DNA of 64,000 bases from an uncultured Opitutia bacterium. GTDB taxonomy: Bacteria; Verrucomicrobiota; Verrucomicrobiia; Opitutales; Opitutaceae. The position numbers and the translations under genes are program-made. The DNA is taken from the NCBI GenBank assembly GCA_903896015.1, contig CAITWF010000030.1, positions 1 through 64,000 of the forward strand. Reading direction: 5' to 3'. Of the stretch, positions 34,943 through 43,957 are shown piece after piece; the first letter of the stretch is position 1, and every line of letters starts with the position of its first letter. Below the pieces are notes generated by a model. That model was not told the DNA's origin. It searched no databases and saw nothing but the letters and a program-made list of their open reading frames with translations.

Positions 34943-36514
34943 CTATTTTTTCCAGAGGCGATCGAGGAAGAGATAGCGGGCGCGAAAATCATCGGGCCGT
35001 GCGGCAGCCGTGGGCTCGAGATACATCACCGGCCAGTCGCCCTTGGCCGAGTAGGCGGGCCACGCCGGTACGCCGGCGCCGTTGGGATTTCCGGTGCGCG
35101 CAAAGTTCGTCCAGTAGCTTTGCATGAGATCGCTCGTGACGCGATCGGCGTCCTCCCACGGCACTTGCGGTTGGGCGTCGAACGAACCGAACACGTAGAG
35201 AATGTCGGCCGAGTGGTAGGCGCCGCTCGTCTTGCTGCCAAAAAAGTTCGTCGGTGGCGCGCGATCGAAACGATAGCGGTAAACGGCTTGGTGGCCGGTC
35301 TTGGCGTGGGCCTCCAACCACGACCACGTGCCGTAAGCGATAAACTTGTCGGCGGCGAACTCGGCCCCCGAGCGGACCGCCTGATCCGGCGTGGCGGCGG
35401 GGTAGAGGCGCAAAAATTCCTCTGCGTTGGTGCCGAATTCATCATGAGCGGTTTGCTGCATCGCCCCTATGGGCGCCGTTTTCCCGGCGAGGGCGATGCC
35501 TTGCTCGTCATGATTCCAGCCGGCGAGCAGCGGCACATCGTTCTGTTTACCCGCAGCGAAAATCGCGGCCATGGTTTCCGGCAGAAAATGGCCGTCGACA
35601 TTGGGGCCAAACCGCATGCCTCCGGCGCCCGGGGCTTTGGCCACGGCTTCGAGCAGCGCCTGGGCCGGTAAAGCGCGCAGTCCGGCAAGCGTCGTTTGGC
35701 CGGTGGTCTTGCCGAGCAGTTCCGCGTCGTCGTCGGCGCGGATGGCGAGCGGTTTCTGGCCCGGACCGCCGCCGATGAATGACAATGCGCCGCTCTCGCC
35801 GATGGCTTTGTGGACAAATCCCTTCGCGAGGGGCGACGCCATCTGTGCGCTGACCGATGCCGAGCCTGCGCTCTCGCCGAAGATCGTGACGTTGCCCGGA
35901 TCGCCGCCAAACGCCACGATGTTTTCCTTCACCCAGCGGAGTGCGGCGAGTTGGTCCATCAGTCCGTAGTTGCCGGCGGCGTGCCAGGGCGACTCCTTGA
36001 TGAGATCCGGGTGAACGAAAAATCCAAAGAGTCCGAGCCGGTAATTCATCGACACCACGACGACCCCGAGCCCGGCGAGGTGCGCACCGTCCTGGCGTTG
36101 CTCGGAAGTTCCGCCGGCGAGAAATCCACCACCAAAGATCCAGACCATCACGGGCAGCTTGGCGTTTGCGGCTTTTGCCGGCGTCCAGATGTTGAGCGAC
36201 AGGCAATCCTCGCTGCAGCCCGGATCGCGAAAAATCATGTCCTTGTAAATGGACGGCTGCATGGGGCGCGGCCCAAACTCCGTCGCCATGCGCACGCCGT
36301 CCCATTTCGCGGCGGGTTGCGGAGGCTTCCAGCGCAGCTCGCCGACGGGCGGCGCGGCGAAGGGAATACCGAGGAACGCGCGGACAGCTCCCTGGCTTTT
36401 ACCCTGCAGGATACCCTGATCGGTGGTGACTTGAAGATTGGAATCGGCGGCGCGCACGGCGACCGACGCGAGCATGACTCCACACGAGACCGCGAGTGCT
36501 TGGGGAAGCTTCAT
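34943..36514 (-). CDS. secreted type-B carboxylesterase
   Basis: A 523-residue alpha/beta-hydrolase with a signal peptide (cut near VRAADS). Nucleophile elbow FGESAGSAS with S215; oxyanion hole WIFGGGFLAGG; the N-terminal RAFLGIPFAAPPVGELRW and EDCLSLNIWTP motifs define the carboxylesterase type B/para-nitrobenzyl esterase family. The catalytic His is probably in GAYHSADILYVFG. It hydrolyses carboxylic esters, possibly acetyl or feruloyl groups on plant polymers given the pectinolytic neighbours. It follows the SDR gene by 50 bp on the same strand. Confidence 0.87.
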   Translation of the reverse strand: MKLPQALAVSCGVMLASVAVRAADSNLQVTTDQGILQGKSQGAVRAFLGIPFAAPPVGELRWKPPQPAAKWDGVRMATEFGPRPMQPSIYKDMIFRDPGCSEDCLSLNIWTPAKAANAKLPVMVWIFGGGFLAGGTSEQRQDGAHLAGLGVVVVSMNYRLGLFGFFVHPDLIKESPWHAAGNYGLMDQLAALRWVKENIVAFGGDPGNVTIFGESAGSASVSAQMASPLAKGFVHKAIGESGALSFIGGGPGQKPLAIRADDDAELLGKTTGQTTLAGLRALPAQALLEAVAKAPGAGGMRFGPNVDGHFLPETMAAIFAAGKQNDVPLLAGWNHDEQGIALAGKTAPIGAMQQTAHDEFGTNAEEFLRLYPAATPDQAVRSGAEFAADKFIAYGTWSWLEAHAKTGHQAVYRYRFDRAPPTNFFGSKTSGAYHSADILYVFGSFDAQPQVPWEDADRVTSDLMQSYWTNFARTGNPNGAGVPAWPAYSAKGDWPVMYLEPTAAARPDDFRARYLFLDRLWKK

Positions 36515-36564
36515 GGGCCTTCACTTTGCGGGCACTCGGCCGCGGAGACCAGTCCGCTTTTCGT

Positions 36565-37344
36565 TCAGGTCCGCAGATAACTCGCGCCGTTGATGTCGAT
36601 GATGCTGCCCGTCATTGTCGCGGGCGCGTCGAGGCCGCAGAAAACGGCGGCGTTTGCGATTTCGTCGGCGGTGGCCACGCGGCCGAGCGGATGCTGCGCT
36701 TTAATCTCCGCCGCCCGCGGCCCCGTGAGATATTCGGACGCCATGTCGGTGTCGACCCAGCCGGGCGCGAGGCAAAAAATGTAAATCTGTTTCGGCGCCA
36801 GTTCTAGGGCGAGCGATTGGCTGAGGGAATTTAGTCCGGCTTTGCTCGCGCCGTAAGCCGGCGCGCGCGGCTCGCCGCGAAATGCGCCACGCGAAGAAAT
36901 GTTCACGATGCGACCGCGGCCAAAGGCGGCACTCACGGGTGCGGCGGTGGCCATCGCGTTGGCGGCGAAGTGGCAAAGGTTCGCGGGGCCGAAAAGATTG
37001 GCCGCGAGCGTGCGCTGCCATTCGTGCTGCCACGCCGCATAATCCGTCGCGAGCGGCGCGTGATCGCCGTAGGTGCCGGCGTTGTTGACAACGAGATCGA
37101 TGCGACCAAACGCAGCCGTGACGTCGCGCCACAATTTTTCCACGGCGGAGGCGTCGCTGAGATCGGCGGCGAAGATCGCGTGACTGGTACCCTGGAGCGT
37201 GGCGAGCGTCGCCTCGGCGGCGGCTCGATTCTTTTGGAAATGCACGGCAACGCGACTGCCGCGGGCGGCGAGTTGCTGCGCGATCGCACGGCCGATTCCG
37301 CGTGAGGCTCCGGTAACGAGGGCGTAGACAGGGGAATTGCTCAT
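36565..37344 (-). CDS. short-chain dehydrogenase/reductase
   Basis: A 259-residue classical SDR: TGASRGIG cofactor motif at 11-18, NNAG in the middle, Ser in IVNISSRGAF, and catalytic YGASK. The C-terminal half resembles 3-oxoacyl-ACP reductase (FabG-like) enzymes: APGWVDTDMASEYL, then VFCGLDAPATMTGSIIDING. The exact substrate is unknown; lipid or sugar ketone reduction are both possible. It lies upstream of the esterase on the same strand. Confidence 0.85.
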   Translation of the reverse strand: MSNSPVYALVTGASRGIGRAIAQQLAARGSRVAVHFQKNRAAAEATLATLQGTSHAIFAADLSDASAVEKLWRDVTAAFGRIDLVVNNAGTYGDHAPLATDYAAWQHEWQRTLAANLFGPANLCHFAANAMATAAPVSAAFGRGRIVNISSRGAFRGEPRAPAYGASKAGLNSLSQSLALELAPKQIYIFCLAPGWVDTDMASEYLTGPRAAEIKAQHPLGRVATADEIANAAVFCGLDAPATMTGSIIDINGASYLRT

Positions 37345-37506
37345 GGTGGTTCGTTATCGCTTATCGATCGTTTTCCGAGGCAGAAACAGGGTGCTTTTTT
37401 TGTGGCCCGATGCGCGATGGCCAATGCGTGCCACCGACAAGCTATGGGCGCGTGGCGCGCAGATGATTGGAACTCTTTGCGGACCCCGGGGGTCAGACGC
37501 ATTGCC

Positions 37507-38004
37507 ATGAAATCCATCCTTCTCGCCCTTTCGCTGGTGGCCGCGGGTGTCAGCACCGCGACCGCGCAAGTTTACCAACCGAACGTCGTCAACGGCTCGA
37601 TCCTCGGCGGTATCGCCGGGGCGATCATTGGCGGTCATAACCACGATCGCTGGGGCGAGGGCGCTTTGATCGGTGCCGCTGCCGGCGCGCTCATCGGCTC
37701 GGCGGTCGAGCAGCCGCGCGCCGTGGTTTATCAGCAGCCGCCGGCCACGGTCGTGCAGACGGTGCCGACCGCGCAGGTGGTGCCGCAAGCGCCGGTCTAC
37801 ACCACCGCGGGCACGCCGCAAGTGGTCTACGTCCAACAGCAGCCCGCGCAAGTGATTTACGTGCAGCAACCGGCCCAAGTTGTCTACGCGCCGTATTACG
37901 CCCCGGGGTATTACTATCCGGCGCCCGTCGTGAGCGTGGGGCTCGGCTACTCGTGGGGTCCGCGTGGCAGTGGCTACTACGGTCGCGGCTACCGACATTG
38001 GTGA
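37507..38004 (+). CDS. exported glycine-zipper protein with Pro/Gln/Val-rich tail
   Basis: A 166-residue protein with signal peptide MKSILLALSLVAAGVSTATA, then a glycine-zipper pair (ILGGIAGAIIGG, ALIGAAAGALIGSAVE) that should insert in or associate with a membrane. The rest repeats QQP-A-QVVY-type units (VVYVQQQPAQVIYVQQPAQV) and ends Tyr/Gly-rich. Such proteins are common envelope components without known function. The ATG at 37507 was chosen for the signal peptide. It ends in a strong intrinsic terminator. Confidence 0.75.
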   Translation: MKSILLALSLVAAGVSTATAQVYQPNVVNGSILGGIAGAIIGGHNHDRWGEGALIGAAAGALIGSAVEQPRAVVYQQPPATVVQTVPTAQVVPQAPVYTTAGTPQVVYVQQQPAQVIYVQQPAQVVYAPYYAPGYYYPAPVVSVGLGYSWGPRGSGYYGRGYRHW

Positions 38005-38038
38005 AATTTTTCGCGCAACCAAAACCCGCTAGCCTAAC

Positions 38039-38074
38039 CCCGCCGTGGTCAATCCGCGGCGGGTTTATTTTTTT
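38039..38074 (+). terminator. intrinsic terminator of the glycine-zipper gene
   Basis: A 10-bp stem CCCGCCGTGG / CCGCGGCGGG (one G-T pair), 5-nt loop TCAAT, then TTTATTTTTTT. It lies 34 bp past the stop. Confidence 0.85.
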
Positions 38075-38270
38075 CCGGCAACGAGTCGCGGCCGATCGCG
38101 AAGTCCGAAAAATCGTTGTGCACGCCCTCGTAGGGCCGATCCTGTTTGTAGATTTGCAGGATGCGCGCGTGTTCGTGATCGGTGGTGGGGAAAATCTTCG
38201 GTGGCTCGCCAGGCAGGAAAATCCCCGTGTAGGACCGGTGGCGATCGACGAGGCGGCGGATGACGAGCAT
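38049..38270 (-). CDS. small hypothetical protein
   Basis: A possible 73-residue protein, 23 bp downstream of thpR on the same strand. The sequence (e.g. RSYTGIFLPGEPPKIFPTTD, DRPYEGVHNDFSDFAIGRD) is balanced in composition and not like an antisense shadow, but I recognise no family. Its stop lies in the loop of the terminator of the convergent gene, and its last codons are read from the terminator T tract, which lowers confidence. Confidence 0.4.
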   Translation of the reverse strand: MLVIRRLVDRHRSYTGIFLPGEPPKIFPTTDHEHARILQIYKQDRPYEGVHNDFSDFAIGRDSLPEKNKPAAD

Positions 38271-38293
38271 GGCGAAACGGAAACGCGACCGGG

Positions 38294-38848
38294 CTATTTC
38301 GCCAGTGCGAATCGCTGCACGAGCGTGTGCACGGCGCCGGTGGGTTTCAGCTCGCTCGCGTAGAGGCCGAAGGCGTCGACGCGAAACGGCGGCGCGGCAA
38401 ATTCCTTGTGCGCGAGCAGCCACTTCGCGATCGGTTTCGCGCTGGCGATCGCGCCGCAGTGCGCGAGCGTGACGTGCGGGTGAAACGATCGCACGTCGAG
38501 TTCAAGCAGCCCGGCGGCGAGGAGTGCGTCGTCGACGCGTTGTCGGAGTTGATGCAGCCGGGGGTGGCCGCGACCGACGCCGATCCACAGCACGCGTGGC
38601 GGCGCCTTGGGTGGAAACGCGCCCACATCTTCGATCGGCAGCACGAACGGCTCGACGCGCACGGTGGCCAGATGCGTCGTCACGCTCTCGATTTTCTTGT
38701 CAGACACGTCGCCGAGAAAGCGCAGCGTGAGATGGCGTTGGGCGCACGGAGCCCATGTCACGCCGTCCGTGGGTTCCACGAGCACATCAAGCGACTCGCA
38801 GACCGGTGCCGGCAACGCGAGCGCGACAAACATCCGCGACGTTTTCAT
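38294..38848 (-). CDS. thpR: RNA 2',3'-cyclic phosphodiesterase (2'-5' RNA ligase family)
   Basis: A 184-residue member of the 2H phosphoesterase family. The two H-x-T-x motifs are HLTL (39-42) and HVTL (about residue 125). RMFVALALP at the N-terminus and RFLGDV after the first motif are typical. It opens 2',3'-cyclic phosphates or ligates tRNA halves in vitro; the physiological role is unclear. The length is standard for ThpR. Confidence 0.9.
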   Translation of the reverse strand: MKTSRMFVALALPAPVCESLDVLVEPTDGVTWAPCAQRHLTLRFLGDVSDKKIESVTTHLATVRVEPFVLPIEDVGAFPPKAPPRVLWIGVGRGHPRLHQLRQRVDDALLAAGLLELDVRSFHPHVTLAHCGAIASAKPIAKWLLAHKEFAAPPFRVDAFGLYASELKPTGAVHTLVQRFALAK

Positions 38849-38866
38849 CCAGGCCGCCAGCGCGCA

Positions 38867-39484
38867 TCACGCCCAGTTAAAATTGAAACTGACGCTGATC
38901 CGCTCCTCGTCGACGCGATTGGCCGCGACTTCGTGGCGCAGCCAGCTTTCAAATAATATCACATTGCCGGCCTCGGCGGGGTAGGTGACATGGATTTGAT
39001 TTTCCCTCCTCGCGCCGGGCAACTTTGGCGGGGCTGCCATGAACTTGCTCAGTCGCGGATCTTCGAACTTTAGGCCGGAGCAGCCTTTCGGAGTGGCTAC
39101 ATAATAGGTGCCACTGATGAACGACAACGGATGCAGGTGTAGCGAGTGCGCGGCGGTCGGCGGCATGATGTTAACCCAAATGTCGCTCAGGCGAATGGTC
39201 CGTCCGCGCAGATCCATGTCGAGCGTCCGGGAAAACGCGCGGACGTGCCGCGTCAGTTTCTTCTCCAGATCGGCGAACGTGCTCGAGAAGCGGTGTAGCT
39301 CGTTCATCGAAGCGTAGCTTGTGTAGCCGTCGGGATAATTTTTCGCTGACCACTTCCGGCCTGCTGTGTCGAACTCGCGCAGACGGTGGCACTCGTCGAT
39401 GAGTTCGGCGTTGAGTCGGGCGAGTCCGCTTTTTTGCAATGGCTCGCAATAGATGAACGTCGGATACCAGGCACGGATCGGCAT
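38867..39484 (-). CDS. TIGR02466-like putative 2OG-Fe(II) oxygenase
   Basis: A 205-residue protein opening MPIRAWYPTFIYCEPL. The core has DIWVNIMPPTAAHSLHLHPL, SFISGTYYVATPKGCSGLKF, EDPR, and a C-terminal GNVILFESWLRHEVAANR, i.e. the double-stranded beta-helix with H-x-H/D...H metal and Arg 2-oxoglutarate ligands of this family. Phage-like and bacterial members of unknown substrate exist. The start at 39484 was chosen because upstream in-frame sequence overlaps the exporter gene and has no homology. It lies 14 bp after the stop of sugE/gdx. Confidence 0.8.
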   Translation of the reverse strand: MPIRAWYPTFIYCEPLQKSGLARLNAELIDECHRLREFDTAGRKWSAKNYPDGYTSYASMNELHRFSSTFADLEKKLTRHVRAFSRTLDMDLRGRTIRLSDIWVNIMPPTAAHSLHLHPLSFISGTYYVATPKGCSGLKFEDPRLSKFMAAPPKLPGARRENQIHVTYPAEAGNVILFESWLRHEVAANRVDEERISVSFNFNWA

Positions 39485-39498
39485 GACGCGAGCGAGGC

Positions 39499-39816
39499 CT
39501 ATTTGCCCAGAAATTTCAACCCGACAACGCCCGCCACGATCAGCGCGAGGCAAGCGAGCCGGGCGGGAGAAGCGCTTTCGTGAAACAGAAAAATTCCCGC
39601 GACCGCCGTGCCCGCGGCGCCGATGCCGGTCCAAACGGCGTAAGCCGTGCCGATTGGCAGGCCGCGGGCGGCAAGCGCGAGCAGTCCCATGCTGGCGATC
39701 ATTGCCGCACCGACGCCGACGCTTGGCCAGAGACGGGTGAAGCCGTCGGTAAATTTTAGCCCGGCGGCCCAGACGATTTCGAACAGCGCTGCGACGAGGA
39801 GGAGGGTCCAGTGCAT
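39499..39816 (-). CDS. sugE: SMR-family guanidinium exporter (Gdx/SugE)
   Basis: A 105-residue four-helix inner-membrane protein. Glu in helix 1 ([12 protein letters not shown]), then [12 protein letters not shown], and [20 protein letters not shown] are the signatures of the SugE/Gdx branch, shown in other bacteria to export guanidinium in exchange for protons. I looked for a guanidine riboswitch in the 139 bases upstream and did not find a convincing one. The ATG at 39816 fits the family start. Confidence 0.88.
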   Translation of the reverse strand: MHWTLLLVAALFEIVWAAGLKFTDGFTRLWPSVGVGAAMIASMGLLALAARGLPIGTAYAVWTGIGAAGTAVAGIFLFHESASPARLACLALIVAGVVGLKFLGK

Positions 39817-39955
39817 GCGCCGAGCGTGGAGCGCCGTCGGCGACCAGCGAGCGCAATTCGCCCGATCCGCCTCGCAGTTCACCTATTGAGTGCTCAACCC
39901 GCCCACCCAAAAGCGTAACGTCATACGTGACACTCAATTTTGGGGCCGGGGGATG

Positions 39956-40732
39956 TCAGCGGTAGGCGATCACGAAGAGCCGGCGGAAGGGGAGCAGCAC
40001 TTTGCCGTCCGCCTGTCGTGGATAGTGCGGCGTGATCGCGGCGAGGTAGTCGGCGAGAAATTCCGCGCGCGTTGGCTCGTCTGGGAGTAATTGGAGAAAC
40101 GGCAGCAGCGCCGCGCCCTGGTGCCATTCGACGATGCCCTCCGGGCCGTTGAAGATGTAAATGTAATCGGTCAGCCAGAGATCGACACGGGTGGCCGACT
40201 GAGAAAGGAGATCATAGTAGAAGTCGACGGACTCGACGAGCCACACGGCGGGCTTTGTGGGAAAACGCGCGCGCCACTTCGCGGTCGCGGGTAGTTCGCG
40301 CATGCAGGTCTGATGCGGCGAAGCGAGGCTGTGCGGTACTTGAAATGCGAGCGCACCGCCTGGCGCAACGGCAGAAAATATTTTCGGCAGCGTCGTTGCG
40401 TGTTCGGGCACCCAATGGAGCGCGGCGTTGGAGAAAACCAGATCGAATTTTTCGGTGTTGGCGCCGGCCCATGTGGCAATGTCGCTCTGCACCCACGTGA
40501 AATTCGGGTGATCCGTTTTCGCCGTGGCGAGCATGGTGGCCGAACTGTCGAGACCGGTGATTGCGGCGCGCGGCCAGCGGCGCGCGACGGCCGCAGTACT
40601 GTTGCCCGGTCCGCAGCCGAGATCGATCGCGCGGGCGGGGGCGTCGAGCGCAACGCGCGCCGTGAGATCGACCGAAGGGCGCGTGCGCTCGTCGGCGAAT
40701 TTGAGGTACTGTTGGCTGTCCCAAGCGTTCAT
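39956..40732 (-). CDS. tam: trans-aconitate 2-methyltransferase
   Basis: A 258-residue class I SAM methyltransferase. Motif I is AIDLGCGPGNSTAAVARRWP; the post-motifs GLDSSATMLATAK, FDLVFSNAALHWVPEH and GGALAFQVPHS match Tam closely, as do the opening WDSQQYLKFADERTRPSVDL and the C-terminal YYDLLSQSATRVDLWLTDYI. It methylates trans-aconitate, a spontaneous by-product that inhibits the TCA cycle. Single gene. Confidence 0.9.
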   Translation of the reverse strand: MNAWDSQQYLKFADERTRPSVDLTARVALDAPARAIDLGCGPGNSTAAVARRWPRAAITGLDSSATMLATAKTDHPNFTWVQSDIATWAGANTEKFDLVFSNAALHWVPEHATTLPKIFSAVAPGGALAFQVPHSLASPHQTCMRELPATAKWRARFPTKPAVWLVESVDFYYDLLSQSATRVDLWLTDYIYIFNGPEGIVEWHQGAALLPFLQLLPDEPTRAEFLADYLAAITPHYPRQADGKVLLPFRRLFVIAYR

Positions 40733-40851
40733 GCGTCGGGGAATTTCCGAACTCCCGCGCGAAGCTCCAGCAGAAAGGTGCGGTGGGGCGATTTAAGTAG
40801 CTCGCGGAATTTTCTCCGGCGTGGCGGCATAAGTTTTCCGCACCGTGCGGA

Positions 40852-42369
40852 TTACTTCACGCCGCACATGAGTTTTTTCGTCCACGGCACGAGTGCGAAG
40901 AGCACGAGCGTGGCGACCCCGACGCCGAGCGCCTGGTGCCAGAAGAACGTCGCAAGTTCGCCGGCGTTTTCGCTCTTAAAGTCGCCCGCGAGCACGCCGG
41001 CGAGTTTGTTGCCGAGCGCGGCGGCGAGGAACCAGATGCCCATGACGAGTCCTAGCAGGCGTGGTGGCGCGAGCTTGGTCATCGTCGAGAGACCGACGGG
41101 GCTGAGGCAGAGTTCGCCGACCGTCTGGAGAAAGAAAAGCCCGACCAGCCACAGCGGGCCGATCTTGCCGGCGGCGGTGAGCTTCGCGGCCGGCACCATG
41201 AGGACGAACGACAGTGCGACGAACAGGAGCCCGAGCGTGAACTTGAGCGGGCTTGAGGGCTGACGCGCGCCGAGCTTGATCCAGAGAAACGCGAACACCG
41301 GCGCGAGCAGGATGACCCACACGGAGTTGACCGACTGCCACCACGACGAGGGAAACGCGTGGCCGAGCACTTCGTTTTGCGTGAGTTGATCGGCGAATAG
41401 CGAGATAGTGGAGCCCGTCTGCTCGAAGATCGCCCAGAAGATTTCGGCGGCGAAAAAGAAAATCAGGATGGCGGCGACGCGTTTGCTTTCCTGATCGGGG
41501 CGAAACGCGAAGAAGAGGACGGCGGCGATTTGCAGCGCGAAGAGCGCGTAGACGAGCGCGTGATATTCGTCGCTGAGTTTCATCACGATGATGAGCGCGA
41601 ACGAGGCGAGGGCGACGAGGCCGAGTTTGCCCCACGGCCGCGCGAGATGGGCGGCAGGCGCGTGGCCGACCTGCGCGAGCCGCTCGCGTTGGAGCACGTA
41701 GGCGATCAGGCCGAGCGTCATGCCGACGCCGGCGGCCGCGAAGCCCCAGTGCCAGCTGTGCATGGGATCGAGGCCCCACGCGGCGAGCTGCGCTTTCCAC
41801 GCAGCGCTTTGGGCGAGCCAACCGGTGACGAGCGGCGAGAGAAACGCGCCGAGGTTGATGCCCATGTAGAAAATCGAGAAGCCTGCGTCGCGGCGCGCGT
41901 CGCCCGGTGCATACAGACTGCCGACCATCGTGGAGATGTTCGGCTTCAGTAGTCCCGTGCCGATCGCGATCAACACGAGGCCGGCGTAGAACGTCGTCAC
42001 CGAACTGAACGCCATTGCGTAGTGGCCGCAGGCGATCACGATGCCGCCGATCAGCACGGCGCGACGTGCGCCGATGAAATTGTCCGCGATAAAGCCGCCG
42101 AGGATCGAGAGCAGATAAACGCTCATCGTGTAGGTGCCGTAGATGCCGGCGGCCTTTTTCGTCTCGAACCCGAGCCCGCCGTCCACGGCTGCTTTCGTCA
42201 TGAACAGAATGAGCAGCGCGCGCATTCCGTAATACGAAAAACGCTCCCACATCTCCGTCATGAAAAGCGTGGTGAGGCCGCGGGGCTGGCCGCCAATGCC
42301 ATTCTTATCGAGCGGCGATTCGGGTTCGGTTTCGATGGGAACGGGGCTGGGTTCGGGGGCAGAACTCAT
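40852..42369 (-). CDS. POT/PTR-family proton-dependent peptide transporter
   Basis: A 505-residue MFS protein of the proton-oligopeptide group. The family motif EMWERFSYYGMRALLILFMT is in helix 1, followed by GGFIADNFIGARRAVLIGGI, then FYMGINLGAFLSPLVTGWLA, and the C-terminal QTVGELCLSPVGLSTMTKLA signature. It imports di- and tripeptides. The chosen ATG leaves a short acidic, Pro-rich cytoplasmic tail of about 35 residues before helix 1; the open frame further upstream is not membrane-like. It lies 126 bp downstream of the pectate lyase on the same strand. Confidence 0.9.
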   Translation of the reverse strand: MSSAPEPSPVPIETEPESPLDKNGIGGQPRGLTTLFMTEMWERFSYYGMRALLILFMTKAAVDGGLGFETKKAAGIYGTYTMSVYLLSILGGFIADNFIGARRAVLIGGIVIACGHYAMAFSSVTTFYAGLVLIAIGTGLLKPNISTMVGSLYAPGDARRDAGFSIFYMGINLGAFLSPLVTGWLAQSAAWKAQLAAWGLDPMHSWHWGFAAAGVGMTLGLIAYVLQRERLAQVGHAPAAHLARPWGKLGLVALASFALIIVMKLSDEYHALVYALFALQIAAVLFFAFRPDQESKRVAAILIFFFAAEIFWAIFEQTGSTISLFADQLTQNEVLGHAFPSSWWQSVNSVWVILLAPVFAFLWIKLGARQPSSPLKFTLGLLFVALSFVLMVPAAKLTAAGKIGPLWLVGLFFLQTVGELCLSPVGLSTMTKLAPPRLLGLVMGIWFLAAALGNKLAGVLAGDFKSENAGELATFFWHQALGVGVATLVLFALVPWTKKLMCGVK

Positions 42370-42495
42370 TTGCGCGCGAGCTTGCGACGGACTTTTCGAC
42401 GGGCAACGCCGAAAACCGCGAGGCCTCCTCCTCGGTTTGGGCAAATGAAAAATCGCGGATGACTCGGAAGGCATCCCTACCGCCGCTGCGCGTTC

Positions 42496-43818
42496 TCAGG
42501 ACGCCTTCGGATGCGATTTCGCCCACTTCGCGTAAAGCGTGAGGGCGCGCTCGGGGCCGTTGTTGAACCAGGAGTAGCCATTGCGGCGTTCGCGGGAAAT
42601 CTCACCAACGTCGTCGTGGATCGATTTGTCGCGATCGCCGAAGAGCGGTCGGTCGGTGCCTATCTCATAGTAGCGCGCCCAGAGCGGTTCTGCGGTCGGA
42701 TCTTTCAGCAGCGCACGATCGCCGGTGGCGGGATCGCGGCGGAAGGCAAAGCCGTGCAGTGCGGTTTTCTGAAACCACGCGGCGGCGGCGTGCACGGACG
42801 CGACGATTTCGGGCGACGGGTTCGGCAGGTCCATCAGGAAGATCATCACGTCGTCGCTCTCGCTTCCGGATTGCGAGGGCATTTCGTAATTGCGCGCAGA
42901 GGCGGGCGCGAGCGTGAGCGCGTCGTGCTGCTGGCACCAGACGGTGCGGTGGCCGTCGACGACGATTTGGCAGGCGAGAATGCACGCCACTCCGCGCTGC
43001 ACGGCGGCGGCGGCCTGCGCGCGCTGGTCGGCGGTGAGAAAGTTGAAGCCGTCCTTCGCCTCGGCGACTTCGGTGAGAAACGAGAGGATGTTGACCAGCG
43101 CGTTGTCGTTGTAGGTGATCGTATCGTGGTAGCTGCCCTCGAGCGGGTAGACCTGGGGGAAGCCGCCGTTGGGAAATTGCGCGGCGAGAACGTAGACGAG
43201 TCCGCGCACGATCGACGCGCGATACGGCGCGCCGGACTTTTCGTCGAGCGTGGCGGCGACCCGCGCGAGGAAGCGCAGTTGGGTGATCGTGGCGTCGTTG
43301 TCGAAGGTGCCGACGTAATGCCAGGTCGGATCGTGCGCGGCGTCGTTGTCACCACCCGGTGCGCCCGCGCTGATGGCGGTCGCGGCCGGCGAAGCGGTGT
43401 TGCCAGGCGCGAAGCGTTCGCCGGGCTGGCGCGCATGATCGGTGTAGCTCATGTTTTTGCTCCAGCCGCCCGCGGGGGTCTGAAACGAAAGCACGTTGTC
43501 GGCGATTTTTTTCGCTTCGGCGCTGGCCCACCAATCGGCGGGGCGATTGAGCGAAAGGCCGCCGCGACCCTCCTTGGGCATGGTCGGCGCGGTGATGTGA
43601 TTTACGCGCAGCTCCTCGGCGAAAAACGCCTTGTCCTTGGCCCGCAGCTCAAGCGAGCGCGCGAGATAGGCTTGCCAAGCAGGTTGCGCGGCGGGTGGAA
43701 GGGCGGCGATGCGCTCGGCAGTGATCGGAAGCGAGGGCGGGTTGGTGCCGATAATAGCAGCGGGAAGCAGAGCCGGAAAGACGAGTGCTGTGGCGAGGAC
43801 CAACGGGAGAAGTTTCAT
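42496..43818 (-). CDS. secreted pectate lyase, PL10 family
   Basis: A 440-residue exported enzyme. The signal peptide is MKLLPLVLATALVFPALLPA. PL10 traits are ADWWASAEAKKIADNVLSFQ, TPAGGWSKNMSY, FDNDATITQLRFLARVAATL, FPNGGFPQVYPLEGSYHDTI, TYNDNALVNILSFLTEVAE and the C-terminal RNGYSWFNNGPERAL. The DND/D-type calcium site and the catalytic Arg of this family are in the central helical region. It cleaves unesterified polygalacturonate by beta-elimination. It is divergent from the GH78 gene and shares a 139-bp promoter region that contains an ACACGTGT palindrome at 43872-43879. Confidence 0.88.
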   Translation of the reverse strand: MKLLPLVLATALVFPALLPAAIIGTNPPSLPITAERIAALPPAAQPAWQAYLARSLELRAKDKAFFAEELRVNHITAPTMPKEGRGGLSLNRPADWWASAEAKKIADNVLSFQTPAGGWSKNMSYTDHARQPGERFAPGNTASPAATAISAGAPGGDNDAAHDPTWHYVGTFDNDATITQLRFLARVAATLDEKSGAPYRASIVRGLVYVLAAQFPNGGFPQVYPLEGSYHDTITYNDNALVNILSFLTEVAEAKDGFNFLTADQRAQAAAAVQRGVACILACQIVVDGHRTVWCQQHDALTLAPASARNYEMPSQSGSESDDVMIFLMDLPNPSPEIVASVHAAAAWFQKTALHGFAFRRDPATGDRALLKDPTAEPLWARYYEIGTDRPLFGDRDKSIHDDVGEISRERRNGYSWFNNGPERALTLYAKWAKSHPKAS

Positions 43819-43957
43819 GCGAGGTTGCCGGCGAGACGCTCGGCGGCGGTCGCGCGTTGCGAAAAATAAGGACACGTGTTTGAAATACTTCTGACCGCTG
43901 GATGCGGGGGATTTGCCGTTGAGTCGTCGCGTCGCGATCACACGATGATCGAACCCC

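Noticed and set aside
39817-39955. Guanidine riboswitch upstream of the Gdx/SugE exporter
   Set aside because: Neither the ykkC core nor paired ACGR-loop hairpins of the mini-ykkC type could be recognised.
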